Both the position numbers and the translations under genes were made by a program. From contig NZ_LR130759.1 in NCBI RefSeq assembly GCF_900292015.1, positions 2,418,001 to 2,482,000 of the forward strand: a stretch of 64,000 nt of DNA, given 5' to 3'. The notes beneath the pieces were generated by a model. It did not search any database. It worked only from the letters and a program-made list of their open reading frames with translations, and had not been told where the DNA came from. Shown one piece after another: positions 31,445 to 38,800 of this stretch. How positions within the stretch are numbered: position 1 is the first letter of the stretch; each line of letters opens with the position of its first letter. Source of the stretch: Mycobacterium basiliense. Its GTDB lineage: Bacteria > Actinomycetota > Actinomycetes > Mycobacteriales > Mycobacteriaceae.

Positions 31445-31749
31445 CTGCGGCCAGCGCGCCGGGCGCTGTCTTGGATGCTTTGCCGGGCAGGCTATTCGAG
31501 TGAGCGTGACGCGGCCGGCGTCGCGCCCAGCGAGCCGTCCGAGGCGCGCGGCCCGCGTTGAACCGGTGGGCGCCCGGCCTTCCAAAAAATCTGGCTGGCG
31601 GCGTCCAACGCCAATGCGCCCACACATGAAAAGCGATGTGCTCGCCATTATTTCGGCTGCTGACGGGTGGTTCGCGCTATTACCAGGGGATCGACGGCCG
31701 ACGTTCGTTTTGATTGACACGCCAACCAGGTGCTCATAGCGTCAGCGGA
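31445..31749. other. Intergenic region before nitronate monooxygenase-like gene
   Basis: 305 bp. It contains the promoter at 31714-31742 at its right end. The left 270 bp show no gene I can support and no strong terminator. Confidence 0.5.
31714..31742 (+). promoter_or_regulatory. Promoter TTGACA-N17-TAGCGT, probably leaderless
   Basis: TTGACA (31714-31719) and TAGCGT (31737-31742) are spaced 17 bp apart. The expected transcription start falls at about 31749-31750, on the ATG of the next gene. No ribosome-binding site precedes that ATG, fitting a leaderless mRNA. Confidence 0.65.
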
Positions 31750-32883
31750 ATGCAAACCAGAGTCGCCGAAATGCTCGGCGTTGAGTTCCCCATCTGCGCC
31801 TTCAGCCACTGTCGCGATGTGGTCGCCGCGGTGACCAACGCCGGCGGGTTCGGGGTCCTTGGCGCCGTAGCGCATAGCCCCACGCGGCTGGAACGTGAGC
31901 TGACTTGGATCGAGGAGCAGGCGGGAGGCAAACCGTACGGTGTCGACCTGCTGTTACCGCCCAGATATGTCGGCTCCGAGCAGGGCGGGATCGACCCCCG
32001 GCAGGTATCGGAGCTATTGCCTGAGGAGCATCGCACGTTTGTCGACGAGTTGTTGGTGCGATACGGAATCGAAAGGCCGGCCGATCAGCAGGCGACGGTC
32101 GCAAGGTCTGGAGGTGGACTCAACATCTCGCGCAGCGGCTATGAGCCGCTACTGGAGGTGGCCTTCGCCCACAAGATCCGGCTGATCGCAAGCGCGCTCG
32201 GACCGCCACCCCAGGACCTCGTCGAGCGTGCCCATAGCAACGATGTGTTGGTAGCCGCCCTGGCTGGCACCACCCACCACGCACAACGACACGCGGCCGC
32301 CGGTGTCGACCTGATCGTGGCGCAGGGAACCGAAGCGGGCGGCCACACCGGCGAGGTGGCCACCATGGTCTTGGTGCCAGAGGTGGTAGACGCGGTGGCG
32401 CCGACTCCAGTGTTGGCAGCGGGCGGGATCGCGCGAGGCCGCCAAATCGCGGCGTCGCTGGCACTGGGCGCCGAGGGAGTGTGGTGTGGATCGGTGTGGT
32501 TGACCACCGAGGAAGCCGAAACGACTCCGGTAGTCAAAGAAAAATTCCTCACCGCCACGTCGTCGGATACGGTGCGGTCGCGGTCGATGACTGGTAAGCC
32601 CGCGCGGATGCTGCGGACAGCCTGGACCGACGAATGGGACCGGCCGGATACTCCCGACCCACTCGGCATGCCGCTGCAAAGTGCGCTGGTCGCCGACTCG
32701 CAGGTGCGGATAAACCAGGCCGCTGGCCAACCGGGCACCCAGGCCCGCGAGTTGGCGACTTACTTCGTTGGCCAGGTCGTCGGCTCGCTCGACCGGGTGC
32801 GGCCGACGCGCTCGGTGGTGCTCGACATGGTTGAGGAGTTCATCAATACGGTCGGGCGGCTTGAGCAGTTGATCGAGAGATGA
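31750..32883 (+). CDS. Nitronate monooxygenase/2-nitropropane dioxygenase-like flavoprotein (Rv1533-type)
   Basis: A 377-aa FMN-dependent TIM-barrel protein. It has TRVAEMLGVEFPICAF, TNAGGFGVLGA, the FMN-binding segment DLIVAQGTEAGGHTG near residue 195 and LAAGGIARGRQIAASLALGA. The His of EAGGHTG is the family active-site residue. ATG 31750 was chosen because a good promoter places the start of transcription there and because the family N-terminus begins at that point; the frame upstream to 31714 is not conserved. The gene sits between the AhpD-like gene and the M-box, as Rv1533 does. The substrate is unknown; many such proteins oxidise nitronates or act on other small molecules. Confidence 0.9.
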   Translation: MQTRVAEMLGVEFPICAFSHCRDVVAAVTNAGGFGVLGAVAHSPTRLERELTWIEEQAGGKPYGVDLLLPPRYVGSEQGGIDPRQVSELLPEEHRTFVDELLVRYGIERPADQQATVARSGGGLNISRSGYEPLLEVAFAHKIRLIASALGPPPQDLVERAHSNDVLVAALAGTTHHAQRHAAAGVDLIVAQGTEAGGHTGEVATMVLVPEVVDAVAPTPVLAAGGIARGRQIAASLALGAEGVWCGSVWLTTEEAETTPVVKEKFLTATSSDTVRSRSMTGKPARMLRTAWTDEWDRPDTPDPLGMPLQSALVADSQVRINQAAGQPGTQARELATYFVGQVVGSLDRVRPTRSVVLDMVEEFINTVGRLEQLIER

Positions 32884-33084
32884 CACACACCGGGTACCCA
32901 GCGGCGTGGGGGCGGACCGCGATGACGCAAAGTCACGGCGGTGCGCGCGGCGAGATCCCGAAGGCGGCGCAGGGAACGTCGTAGTCGCTGGTCAAGCTCG
33001 TAGCAATGGCGGCGGTGCCGCCTAGACGATCGGGTTGTTGTGCTGAAGTGCACCGGCGGGGACTGCGCCTAGCCGGAGCATCGG

Positions 33085-33107
33085 CGGGGTCCGGGGGGCC
33101 CCGTTTT
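33085..33107 (+). terminator. Possible intrinsic terminator
   Basis: CGGGG (33085-33089) pairs with CCCCG (33099-33103), followed by TTTT. The stem is short with a G-rich loop. It sits about 200 bp after the nitronate monooxygenase-like gene and before the M-box promoter. Confidence 0.4.
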
Positions 33108-33202
33108 CGAGCTAAAAATCCAGGTCAACGGCCTTAAACTGGTTGATAGCTGGCAACGCCCATCGTGAGTCCGTAAAGGTTTGGACACACGGCGTGGGTG
33201 AG

Positions 33203-33231
33203 TTGACCGAATGGATTGGCTCGTGCATGAT
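33203..33231 (+). promoter_or_regulatory. Predicted promoter of the M-box transcript
   Basis: TTGACC (33203-33208), a 17-bp spacer and CATGAT (33226-33231). Transcription would begin near 33238, just before the riboswitch fold. Confidence 0.55.
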
Positions 33232-33245
33232 CAGTCGGGTAAGCA

Positions 33246-33401
33246 CCTCGTTAGGTGAGGCGGCTACACGAACATAGGCCACTGACCCCGAACGTCGAAA
33301 GACGCCCCGGGTCAGGACAGCTCCTCCCGGCTTAAGGGTTGAGCCCAGGTGGCTTCCGGAATATCGGACACGTCGTGTAGTGCCAAAGCTCTGACGAGAG
33401 G
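33246..33401 (+). ncRNA. M-box (ykoK) magnesium riboswitch
   Basis: The RNA carries the M-box conserved blocks in order: GTTAGGTGAGG (33250-33260), ACATAGGCCACTG (33272-33284), the small hairpin ACGTCGAAAGACGC (33292-33305), CTTAAGGGTTGAGC, and the closing GTAGTGCCAAAGCTCT (33378-33393). CCTCG at the 5' end can pair with CGAGAGG at the 3' end as P1. M-boxes sense Mg2+ and reduce downstream expression when Mg2+ is plentiful. The homologous M. tuberculosis gene Rv1535 is known to have an M-box leader. A 7-bp hairpin with an AAAC loop (33457-33474) follows and may be part of the expression platform. Confidence 0.95.
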
Positions 33402-33503
33402 GGTGCGGATTTCCGGCAGTCGTCGGTATTTCTGTACTCCTTTGTGGCGCCTAGAGCGTGCGAAAACTCGCACGTGCCGTGACCGTGAGGAGGTGAGGGA
33501 CGC

Positions 33504-33584
33504 ATGAGTTCGAGTGATAGTCCGGGTCGATATCCCGGCTATGTTTCGTCCCGATCCGGCATCCGGCGCGACGTTCTCGGCTGA
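33504..33584 (+). CDS. Leader ORF (26 aa) between M-box and Rv1535-type gene
   Basis: ATG 33504 is preceded by GTGAGGAGGTGAGG, the strongest ribosome-binding site in the neighbourhood, and opens a 26-codon frame ending at TGA 33584. The peptide begins MSSSDSPGRYPGYVSSRSG and ends in an arginine-rich segment. It lies 103 nt after the riboswitch and 112 nt before the main gene. A regulatory leader peptide coupled to the M-box is inferred; nothing proves translation. Confidence 0.6.
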   Translation: MSSSDSPGRYPGYVSSRSGIRRDVLG

Positions 33585-33696
33585 ATCGTCGTTACGCGCA
33601 CGGCCCTGTGGCCGAGCGCTCCTGGATCGCAACCGGTACGGGGTGGAACAAGCCAGCCCAAACACAATTCGTATCGAGTTCGTCCAGGAGACCATC

Positions 33697-33930
33697 ATGA
33701 CCGTAGCTGTGTTCGACGAAGTGGTAACCGCTGCACCCGCGCCCAAGCTGACGGTGGTGCGCGATGGAACCCCGGCTCAGTCCCCGGCGCCCAAGAAGAA
33801 CCCGACCAACCGCCCCGAGTTCGTTGCGGGCGACCCGCTGGTCGACGGCGCGGCCAGGTTGCTGAGCATTCCCGTGCGCCACGTCTATGCCGCACTGTGG
33901 CGGGTGGGGTTGCTCGAGGTTCAGGCATGA
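33697..33930 (+). CDS. Conserved hypothetical protein, M-box controlled (Rv1535-type)
   Basis: A 77-aa protein. The N-terminal half is low complexity (AAPAPKL, QSPAPKKNP); the C-terminal half has DPLVDGAARLLSIPVRHVYAALWRVGLLEV, a probable amphipathic helix-turn-helix-like fold without a DNA-binding signature I can name. ATG 33697 follows CCAGGAG at 7-nt spacing. An in-frame start at 33514 is possible but lacks a ribosome-binding site. It is the only sizeable gene on the M-box transcript, so its level should rise when Mg2+ is scarce. Function unknown. Confidence 0.85.
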   Translation: MTVAVFDEVVTAAPAPKLTVVRDGTPAQSPAPKKNPTNRPEFVAGDPLVDGAARLLSIPVRHVYAALWRVGLLEVQA

Positions 33931-33980
33931 GTCATGGACAGTGAGCGATCCAACCCCGCAAGCGCCGGGGTGGCTGGCGC

Positions 33981-34054
33981 ATGGCTTCAAGGGGTTGACT
34001 GGCCGCAGACGTAGTTGTCTGTGCCGCTGCGGCTTGCCAACCCCTTGGAGCCAT
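33981..34054 (+). terminator. Large hairpin after the M-box gene (terminator or structured RNA)
   Basis: ATGGCTTCAAGGGGTTG (33981-33997) pairs along 17 nt with CAACCCCTTGGAGCCAT (34038-34054), with one G-U pair. Inside, GCCGCAG (34002-34008) pairs with CTGCGGC (34027-34033). No T-tract follows. It begins 50 nt after the stop of the 77-aa gene. Termination, RNA stabilisation or a small RNA are all possible. Confidence 0.6.
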
Positions 34055-34158
34055 GTCTACCTGGAATCGTGGGCATTCGCGCCCGTCGGGACGGTTTTGA
34101 TGCCGGCATCTCGCCCAGAATTGCCCCGGGCGTGACCTGGCCAGTGTACGGTCGCCCC

Positions 34159-34926
34159 ATGTCCGTACTGATTACTGTCCCGGTATTTGGGCAGCATGAG
34201 TACACCCATGCTCTCGTCGGCGACTTGGAGCGCGAAGGCGCAGAATATCTAATCGTCGACAATCGGGGCGATTATCCCAAGATCAGCAACGAACGTGTCA
34301 TTACATTCGGCGAAAACCTCGGCTGGGCGGGTGGGAGCGACCTTGGATTCCGAATTGCCTTTTCGGAGGGGTACTCCCATGCGATGACGCTCAACAACGA
34401 CACTCGCATATCGAAGGGATTTGTCGCCGGCCTGCTTGATCCGCGTCTGCCCACCGATGCCGGAATCGTTGGTCCGTTGCTCGATCACGGGTTCCCTTGC
34501 GCCGAGGACGAGCAGAAACCAGATGCCGCGGACTACATTCCCCGGCCCCAATATCGGGCGGTGAGTGCGGTGGAGGGAACGGCGCTGATGCTGTCCCGCG
34601 AATGCTGGCAGGCTATCGGCGGAATGGATTTGCGTACCTTCGGCCGCTACGGCTGGGGCGTAGATCTCGACCTTGCATTGCGTGCCGGCAACGCTGGGTT
34701 TGGTTTGTACACAACCGAGATGGCCTACATTAACCATTTCGGTCGCGGGACGGCCAACGTGCATTTCGGCAGATGGCGGTATCTACTCGGTGCCAACACG
34801 GCGATGGAGCGGTCGATGCGCCGATTGCATGGCCGTAAGTGGCGTAAGCGATTTCCGCCGGGGACCCTGCCGCAAGCGGTGTCGCGAAACCCGATCGCCT
34901 ACACCACACATCAGCTAGTGGAGTGA
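34159..34926 (+). CDS. Family 2 glycosyltransferase
   Basis: A 255-aa GT2 enzyme of the rhamnosyltransferase-like (WcaA/GT2) type. VLITVPVFGQHEYTH opens the nucleotide-binding half; ENLGWAGGSDLGFR and HAMTLNNDTRI contain the DxD-like Asp-Asn-Asp region. VEGTALMLSREC and GRYGWGVDLDLALRAG form the acceptor side with the ED-like acidic pair. ATG 34159 matches the family N-terminus; the frame extends to 34015 without homology. It is convergent with the methyltransferase at 34953. Probably transfers one sugar of the LOS oligosaccharide in the cytosol; donor unknown. Confidence 0.88.
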   Translation: MSVLITVPVFGQHEYTHALVGDLEREGAEYLIVDNRGDYPKISNERVITFGENLGWAGGSDLGFRIAFSEGYSHAMTLNNDTRISKGFVAGLLDPRLPTDAGIVGPLLDHGFPCAEDEQKPDAADYIPRPQYRAVSAVEGTALMLSRECWQAIGGMDLRTFGRYGWGVDLDLALRAGNAGFGLYTTEMAYINHFGRGTANVHFGRWRYLLGANTAMERSMRRLHGRKWRKRFPPGTLPQAVSRNPIAYTTHQLVE

Positions 34927-34952
34927 TGCCGGCACCGGCCACCATGAAACAG

Positions 34953-35624
34953 TTAGGGGGCTTGGTGCGGGCCCGACGGTGATGCGACGCACGCGTATTG
35001 CAGGTATAAGCCATCGGCGAAGTAGCCCAGCGTCAGCACGGCGAGTAAAACACCCAGGGCCCCGTGCCAAGCATTGATCCCCTGGATGCGTTGCACGGTG
35101 TAGCCCGCCGTCTTGAACATTCGTACCGTGCTCCGGCGCGTAAAATAACGCAGGTGAGTTCGGTCGAAGGTGCCAAAGTCCTCCTGCGGGAAATCTTTTC
35201 GGATAAGTACCTGTCCCATCGCGGGTAGAAAGCGAATGTTGGGCACGGCGGCGACGACGACGCCATGTGGCTTGAGCTTGCACCGAAGCTGCCGTAGCGC
35301 CGCGCCCGGCTCGACCAGACGCTCCAGGGTGTCGGTGCAAACGATTGCGTCGAAATGGCTGTCGGGTAACTCGGCAATCCGCTCGTGAACGGCGCCGACG
35401 AGCACGTGATCGATGATGCTGTTTGCATGTTGGGCCGCTTGGGGGTCCGAGTCAATACCCCAGACCTCGCCGCCGGTGTGGTCTTTGAGCGTCGCGCCGA
35501 ACGCGCCGTCCCCGCAGCCTAGGTCGAGTACCCGTCCCGCAGTGGTCGGTACAAGCCGCAACACCTCCGGCCGTGTTGGGCGGTAATATGCTGTGACGCT
35601 TTTCGATTCTCTTGCGATGCGCAT
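34953..35624 (-). CDS. Class I SAM-dependent methyltransferase, paralogue of 8909-9577
   Basis: A 223-aa protein with VLDLGCGDGAFGATL (motif I), VWGIDSDPQAA and FDAIVCTDTLERLVEPG. It shares the framework of the 8909-9577 product along its full length (for example KDFPQEDFG, FDRTHLRYFTR and LGYFADGLYLQYACVA). ATG 35624 aligns with the paralogue start; the frame to 35660 is extra. In motif IV it has DTLERL where the paralogue has DVLEHL. Likely methylates a different LOS sugar position; the substrate is not shown. Confidence 0.87.
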   Translation of the reverse strand: MRIARESKSVTAYYRPTRPEVLRLVPTTAGRVLDLGCGDGAFGATLKDHTGGEVWGIDSDPQAAQHANSIIDHVLVGAVHERIAELPDSHFDAIVCTDTLERLVEPGAALRQLRCKLKPHGVVVAAVPNIRFLPAMGQVLIRKDFPQEDFGTFDRTHLRYFTRRSTVRMFKTAGYTVQRIQGINAWHGALGVLLAVLTLGYFADGLYLQYACVASPSGPHQAP

Positions 35625-35765
35625 GGTTGTCCGTCCTGTTAAGCGAACCGCACCGAGCATAGCCCGCGGATGGCGGCAGGGCCGGCCGTTGTCGGAGTTC
35701 GAGCAGGCAGATCCTGTTACGATCGTGTCGTGTTGAGTGACGTCTCAACCGGGGGTAGTACCGAT

Positions 35766-36479
35766 ATGGGTGGCTCTCGGGAGCTGCATTTTTCCATCAT
35801 CATTCCGGCGCACAATGAAGAGAAATATATCGGCGCAACGCTGGAACACGCCGCAAACCTTTCATATCCCGTGGAATCGTTTGAGGTCATTGTGGTTGAG
35901 AACGGCTCCTCGGACCGCACCTATGATCACGCAAAACAATTCGAAGGCCCCAACATCCGCGTCTTCAAGAACGATAGGGCCGGAGTGTCGGCGGCCAAAA
36001 ACTTTGGTATCGATCAGCTTTCGCCGCTTAGCGACTGGGTGGTGTTCCTGGACGCGGATACAATTCTCAAACCGGGCTTTCTCCGCGATCTCGATGCCAA
36101 GCTGCGAGCGTCGCGCAAACCGCTCGCCGTGGGTACCACCAAGGTCTTGCCTCTCGGTGGCGGCTGGCACGCGCGCACCTGGTTCGCCTGCTACGACCTG
36201 CTGCACCGGTTGGGCGGCTCGTACGCCATCCAGATTGCAAAGCGTTCGCTCTTTCCCACACTCAGGTTCGATGAACATCTGATTATGGGTGAAGACTTAC
36301 TGCTGATAAAGCAGGCCCGAAAATTGGGAAAATTTTTCTACGTGCCAACGCCCACGGTCTACACGTCGACGCGTCGGTTCGACAGTGTCGGATACTGGCG
36401 GCTTTACTTCCAGTGGGCATCGTTCGAAATATTGCCACGGCGGCTGCAAAAGCGTCGCGGCTACAAGGTCGTCCGATAG
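35766..36479 (+). CDS. Family 2 glycosyltransferase
   Basis: A 237-aa GT2 enzyme: FSIIIPAHNEEKYIGATL, VIVVENGSSDRT, AGVSAAKNFGID and the DxD in WVVFLDADTILKPGFL. The C-terminal part has HLIMGEDLLLIKQARKLG, an acidic catalytic loop, and ends in a basic stretch. ATG 35766 is preferred with GGGGG upstream; GTG 35730 in the same frame would add 12 residues. It is divergent from the methyltransferase and convergent with the Gap-like gene. A role in LOS glycan assembly is inferred from location. Confidence 0.85.
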   Translation: MGGSRELHFSIIIPAHNEEKYIGATLEHAANLSYPVESFEVIVVENGSSDRTYDHAKQFEGPNIRVFKNDRAGVSAAKNFGIDQLSPLSDWVVFLDADTILKPGFLRDLDAKLRASRKPLAVGTTKVLPLGGGWHARTWFACYDLLHRLGGSYAIQIAKRSLFPTLRFDEHLIMGEDLLLIKQARKLGKFFYVPTPTVYTSTRRFDSVGYWRLYFQWASFEILPRRLQKRRGYKVVR

Positions 36480-36577
36480 ACGCTGAACGTCCGATAGCCG
36501 TTGAAGTGAGTGTCTGCAGATATGCAGCCAGCCGGATTAAGTCTGGAATCCGGCAGCGGGCCGTCGCGCAGTCGCGT

Positions 36578-37312
36578 TCAGATGCTGCCCATGCCGTTTG
36601 CCACCAGCGCGATCCCCGCCACCGCCACGGCTACCGAGATGATCTTCCGCCGGTGGGTGCGTAACCAGTCACGCAGCGCCAACATGGTCGCCTCCGTTTT
36701 GGCGGGGTTGACCAGGTTGCTCACGAGCGGGATTTCGATGATCGCGAGCATCACGAGCAGATATGCGACAGTGGCGCTGACCTGCGTGCCGATCGCCGCC
36801 CCCGAGGCGCCGATGGCGGTGAGCGCCACCAAGTACTCCACCGGCGGCGGCCCCGCTGAGCTTAGGCCAGCCACAAACGCAACCCAGGGAAAACCGCTCT
36901 CCAGCGCACCCTGGGCACTGGTCATCAGGCGTGCGAATCGGGTCGGCTTTTCCTCTACCAGCAGCATCGATGCGTCACCGCCGCCCGAGGTTACCAACGC
37001 GGGTGACCGCACCGAGAAGCCCGTCGCTACTAGCGCGGCGATCAGCAATGCGACCACACCAACGGCGACCTGAATGTGCCCGACCACGGAGGTTGCCGCC
37101 AAGGACGTCACACTGTCGACCAGCGCATTCGCGAAGTCGCGGAGCAGCAACAGGACCCCTAGGGCGACGGCCACACCCGTTGCCATACCGCCGAACCAGA
37201 AAGCGAGCAGGTTCACCATCGGTCGTGGCTTGGTGACGAGGAAGATGGCGACCCCGAGGCGTACCGGCTCAGTTGCCGTCATCACCGCGAGTATGAGCAC
37301 TGTGGTCCACAT
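36578..37312 (-). CDS. Gap-like integral membrane protein
   Basis: A 244-aa protein with six hydrophobic helices, of the Gap/Sap family (GPL-addressing protein). It begins MWTTVLILAVMTATEPVRLG, has LLAFWFGGMATGVAVALGV as helix 2, a soluble loop at about 105-140, then LSSAGPPPVEYLVALTAIG and a basic C-terminus. Gap proteins are small membrane proteins found with mycobacterial glycolipid loci and needed for glycopeptidolipid export. Here it lies with LOS genes and near mmpL12, so I infer a part in LOS export. It is last in the minus-strand run papA3 - acyltransferase - GT1 - gap, after a 152-bp gap. Confidence 0.85.
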   Translation of the reverse strand: MWTTVLILAVMTATEPVRLGVAIFLVTKPRPMVNLLAFWFGGMATGVAVALGVLLLLRDFANALVDSVTSLAATSVVGHIQVAVGVVALLIAALVATGFSVRSPALVTSGGGDASMLLVEEKPTRFARLMTSAQGALESGFPWVAFVAGLSSAGPPPVEYLVALTAIGASGAAIGTQVSATVAYLLVMLAIIEIPLVSNLVNPAKTEATMLALRDWLRTHRRKIISVAVAVAGIALVANGMGSI

Positions 37313-37464
37313 CTTCCCCCTCCTCCCGCTCCCCGTCGCTCAGCTAACCGACAATTGATCGACGGACAGGACGCGCACGGCAGCGCTGTGGGCTCTGTCG
37401 TTGAACCGACGTTCCAAGCTAGCCATGTCTTCCTTGTCGAGGTGGGTGGTGGAGCCAGCAGCCG

Positions 37465-38736
37465 TCATTTGCGCAACTGACGGCTCGGGTAGTTCCGGCT
37501 GACCTCATTTTCCAGGAGGTCGGCTGCCCGCGTGGCGCTTTCGCCAGGTTTGGTCATCCGATTTGCAACCTCACGGGCTCGGGTGACGTACTCGGGTGCC
37601 AAAATCGAGCGAAGATCGCTGATCAACGTTTCCTTGGTGGTGGCCGCTAGCCGGCGCCCCGCACCAACTTTTAGCCGTTTGATCTGGGCTAACCAGATAG
37701 GTTGTTCGATCCAGATCCACAGAATCAGGGTGGGGATACCGGCCCTCATGCCTGCTGCGGTGGTTCCGGCGCCACCGTGGTGCACCACGGCGCGGCAGGC
37801 AGGAAACACCGCGGCGTGCGACACGCCGGGGACCAACTTCACGTGGTCGGGGGTTTCCGATTCGTCGATGTCGTTGGCGCCGGTGCAAATCAGAGCCCGT
37901 TCACCCAATGCTGCGCAGGCGGCGCTGATCATCGCGACTGTGTCGGCAGGTGAATCAACCGGCATGCTACCGAAGCCGAAGTAGATCGGCGGAGTTCCAG
38001 CGGCAATCCACGACAACACCTCGTCGTCGGATGCCGTCGGCAATTCCAGGGTCAGCGCTCCCACAAACGGTCGTCGATCAGCCCACTTTTCCCATTCGGC
38101 CGCAAGCCCGGGAAAGCAAAGCTCGTCGTAGGCTTGGATCTCCAGTGCCCGGCCGGCCAGGATTCGTGACGTGGAGGATGCGGTCGCCTTCGGCAAACCT
38201 AGCTCCCGTCGCTGCATTTCTTCGGGATTCTTTGTCACGCGCCAATGGACCCACCAGAGTGCCGAAATCAGCGCATGATTCATCCGCGCCGGCAAGATCG
38301 GAATGACCTGGCCGTTGACCCGCGACGGCAGGTAGTGCATCGCCGCCAGCGGAATGTCGTAGCGCTCCGCGACGTTGGCGGCGATGCCCTGGTGGATCAT
38401 GCCCGTCAACACCAGGTCAACGCCGTCTGCCAGAGACATCAGCGTCGTCGCCATTTCCGACCAGGCCTGACGCAGGTCCGCCATGCCTTCGCGCACTAAC
38501 TTGATCGAATGTTGGGGCTTCCAGAAGTCATGCTGGTAGCTGTCCTCGCCGTCGACCAATTCCTGGGTGTCTGGGCCGTAGGGTACCGCCTCCAGCCCGG
38601 CCGACGTGACCAAGCCGGTCAGGTTGGGCGGGACGGCGATACGTGCCTCGTGACCGCGGCGCGACAACTCCCGACCCAGCGCCGCGCATGGCTCGACATC
38701 ACCGCGTGTGCCGTTTATTGCCAGTGCGAATTTCAT
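37465..38736 (-). CDS. Family 1 glycosyltransferase (UGT-like, Rv1524/Rv1526c-type)
   Basis: A 423-aa GT-B enzyme. The N-terminus MKFALAINGTRGDVEPCAALG is the mycobacterial GT1 signature (compare GPL and PGL glycosyltransferases). The donor-binding C-terminal domain has YFGFGSMPV, ACRAVVHHGGAGTTAAGMRAG and PTLILWIWIEQPIW. ATG 38736 marks the family start; the frame to 38757 adds seven unmatched residues. Donor likely UDP- or dTDP-sugar. It is downstream of papA3 and the WS/DGAT-like gene on the same strand. Confidence 0.92.
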   Translation of the reverse strand: MKFALAINGTRGDVEPCAALGRELSRRGHEARIAVPPNLTGLVTSAGLEAVPYGPDTQELVDGEDSYQHDFWKPQHSIKLVREGMADLRQAWSEMATTLMSLADGVDLVLTGMIHQGIAANVAERYDIPLAAMHYLPSRVNGQVIPILPARMNHALISALWWVHWRVTKNPEEMQRRELGLPKATASSTSRILAGRALEIQAYDELCFPGLAAEWEKWADRRPFVGALTLELPTASDDEVLSWIAAGTPPIYFGFGSMPVDSPADTVAMISAACAALGERALICTGANDIDESETPDHVKLVPGVSHAAVFPACRAVVHHGGAGTTAAGMRAGIPTLILWIWIEQPIWLAQIKRLKVGAGRRLAATTKETLISDLRSILAPEYVTRAREVANRMTKPGESATRAADLLENEVSRNYPSRQLRK

Positions 38737-38800
38737 CAGCGGCCCCCTGCCACTCATTTCTCGTCCCGCAGATGCCAGTCGATCCGGTTGCCGGCCGGAC

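Noticed and set aside
33312-33746. 144-aa minus-strand ORF across the M-box and 77-aa gene
   Set aside because: It runs antisense through a well-supported riboswitch and gene, with no recognisable motif.
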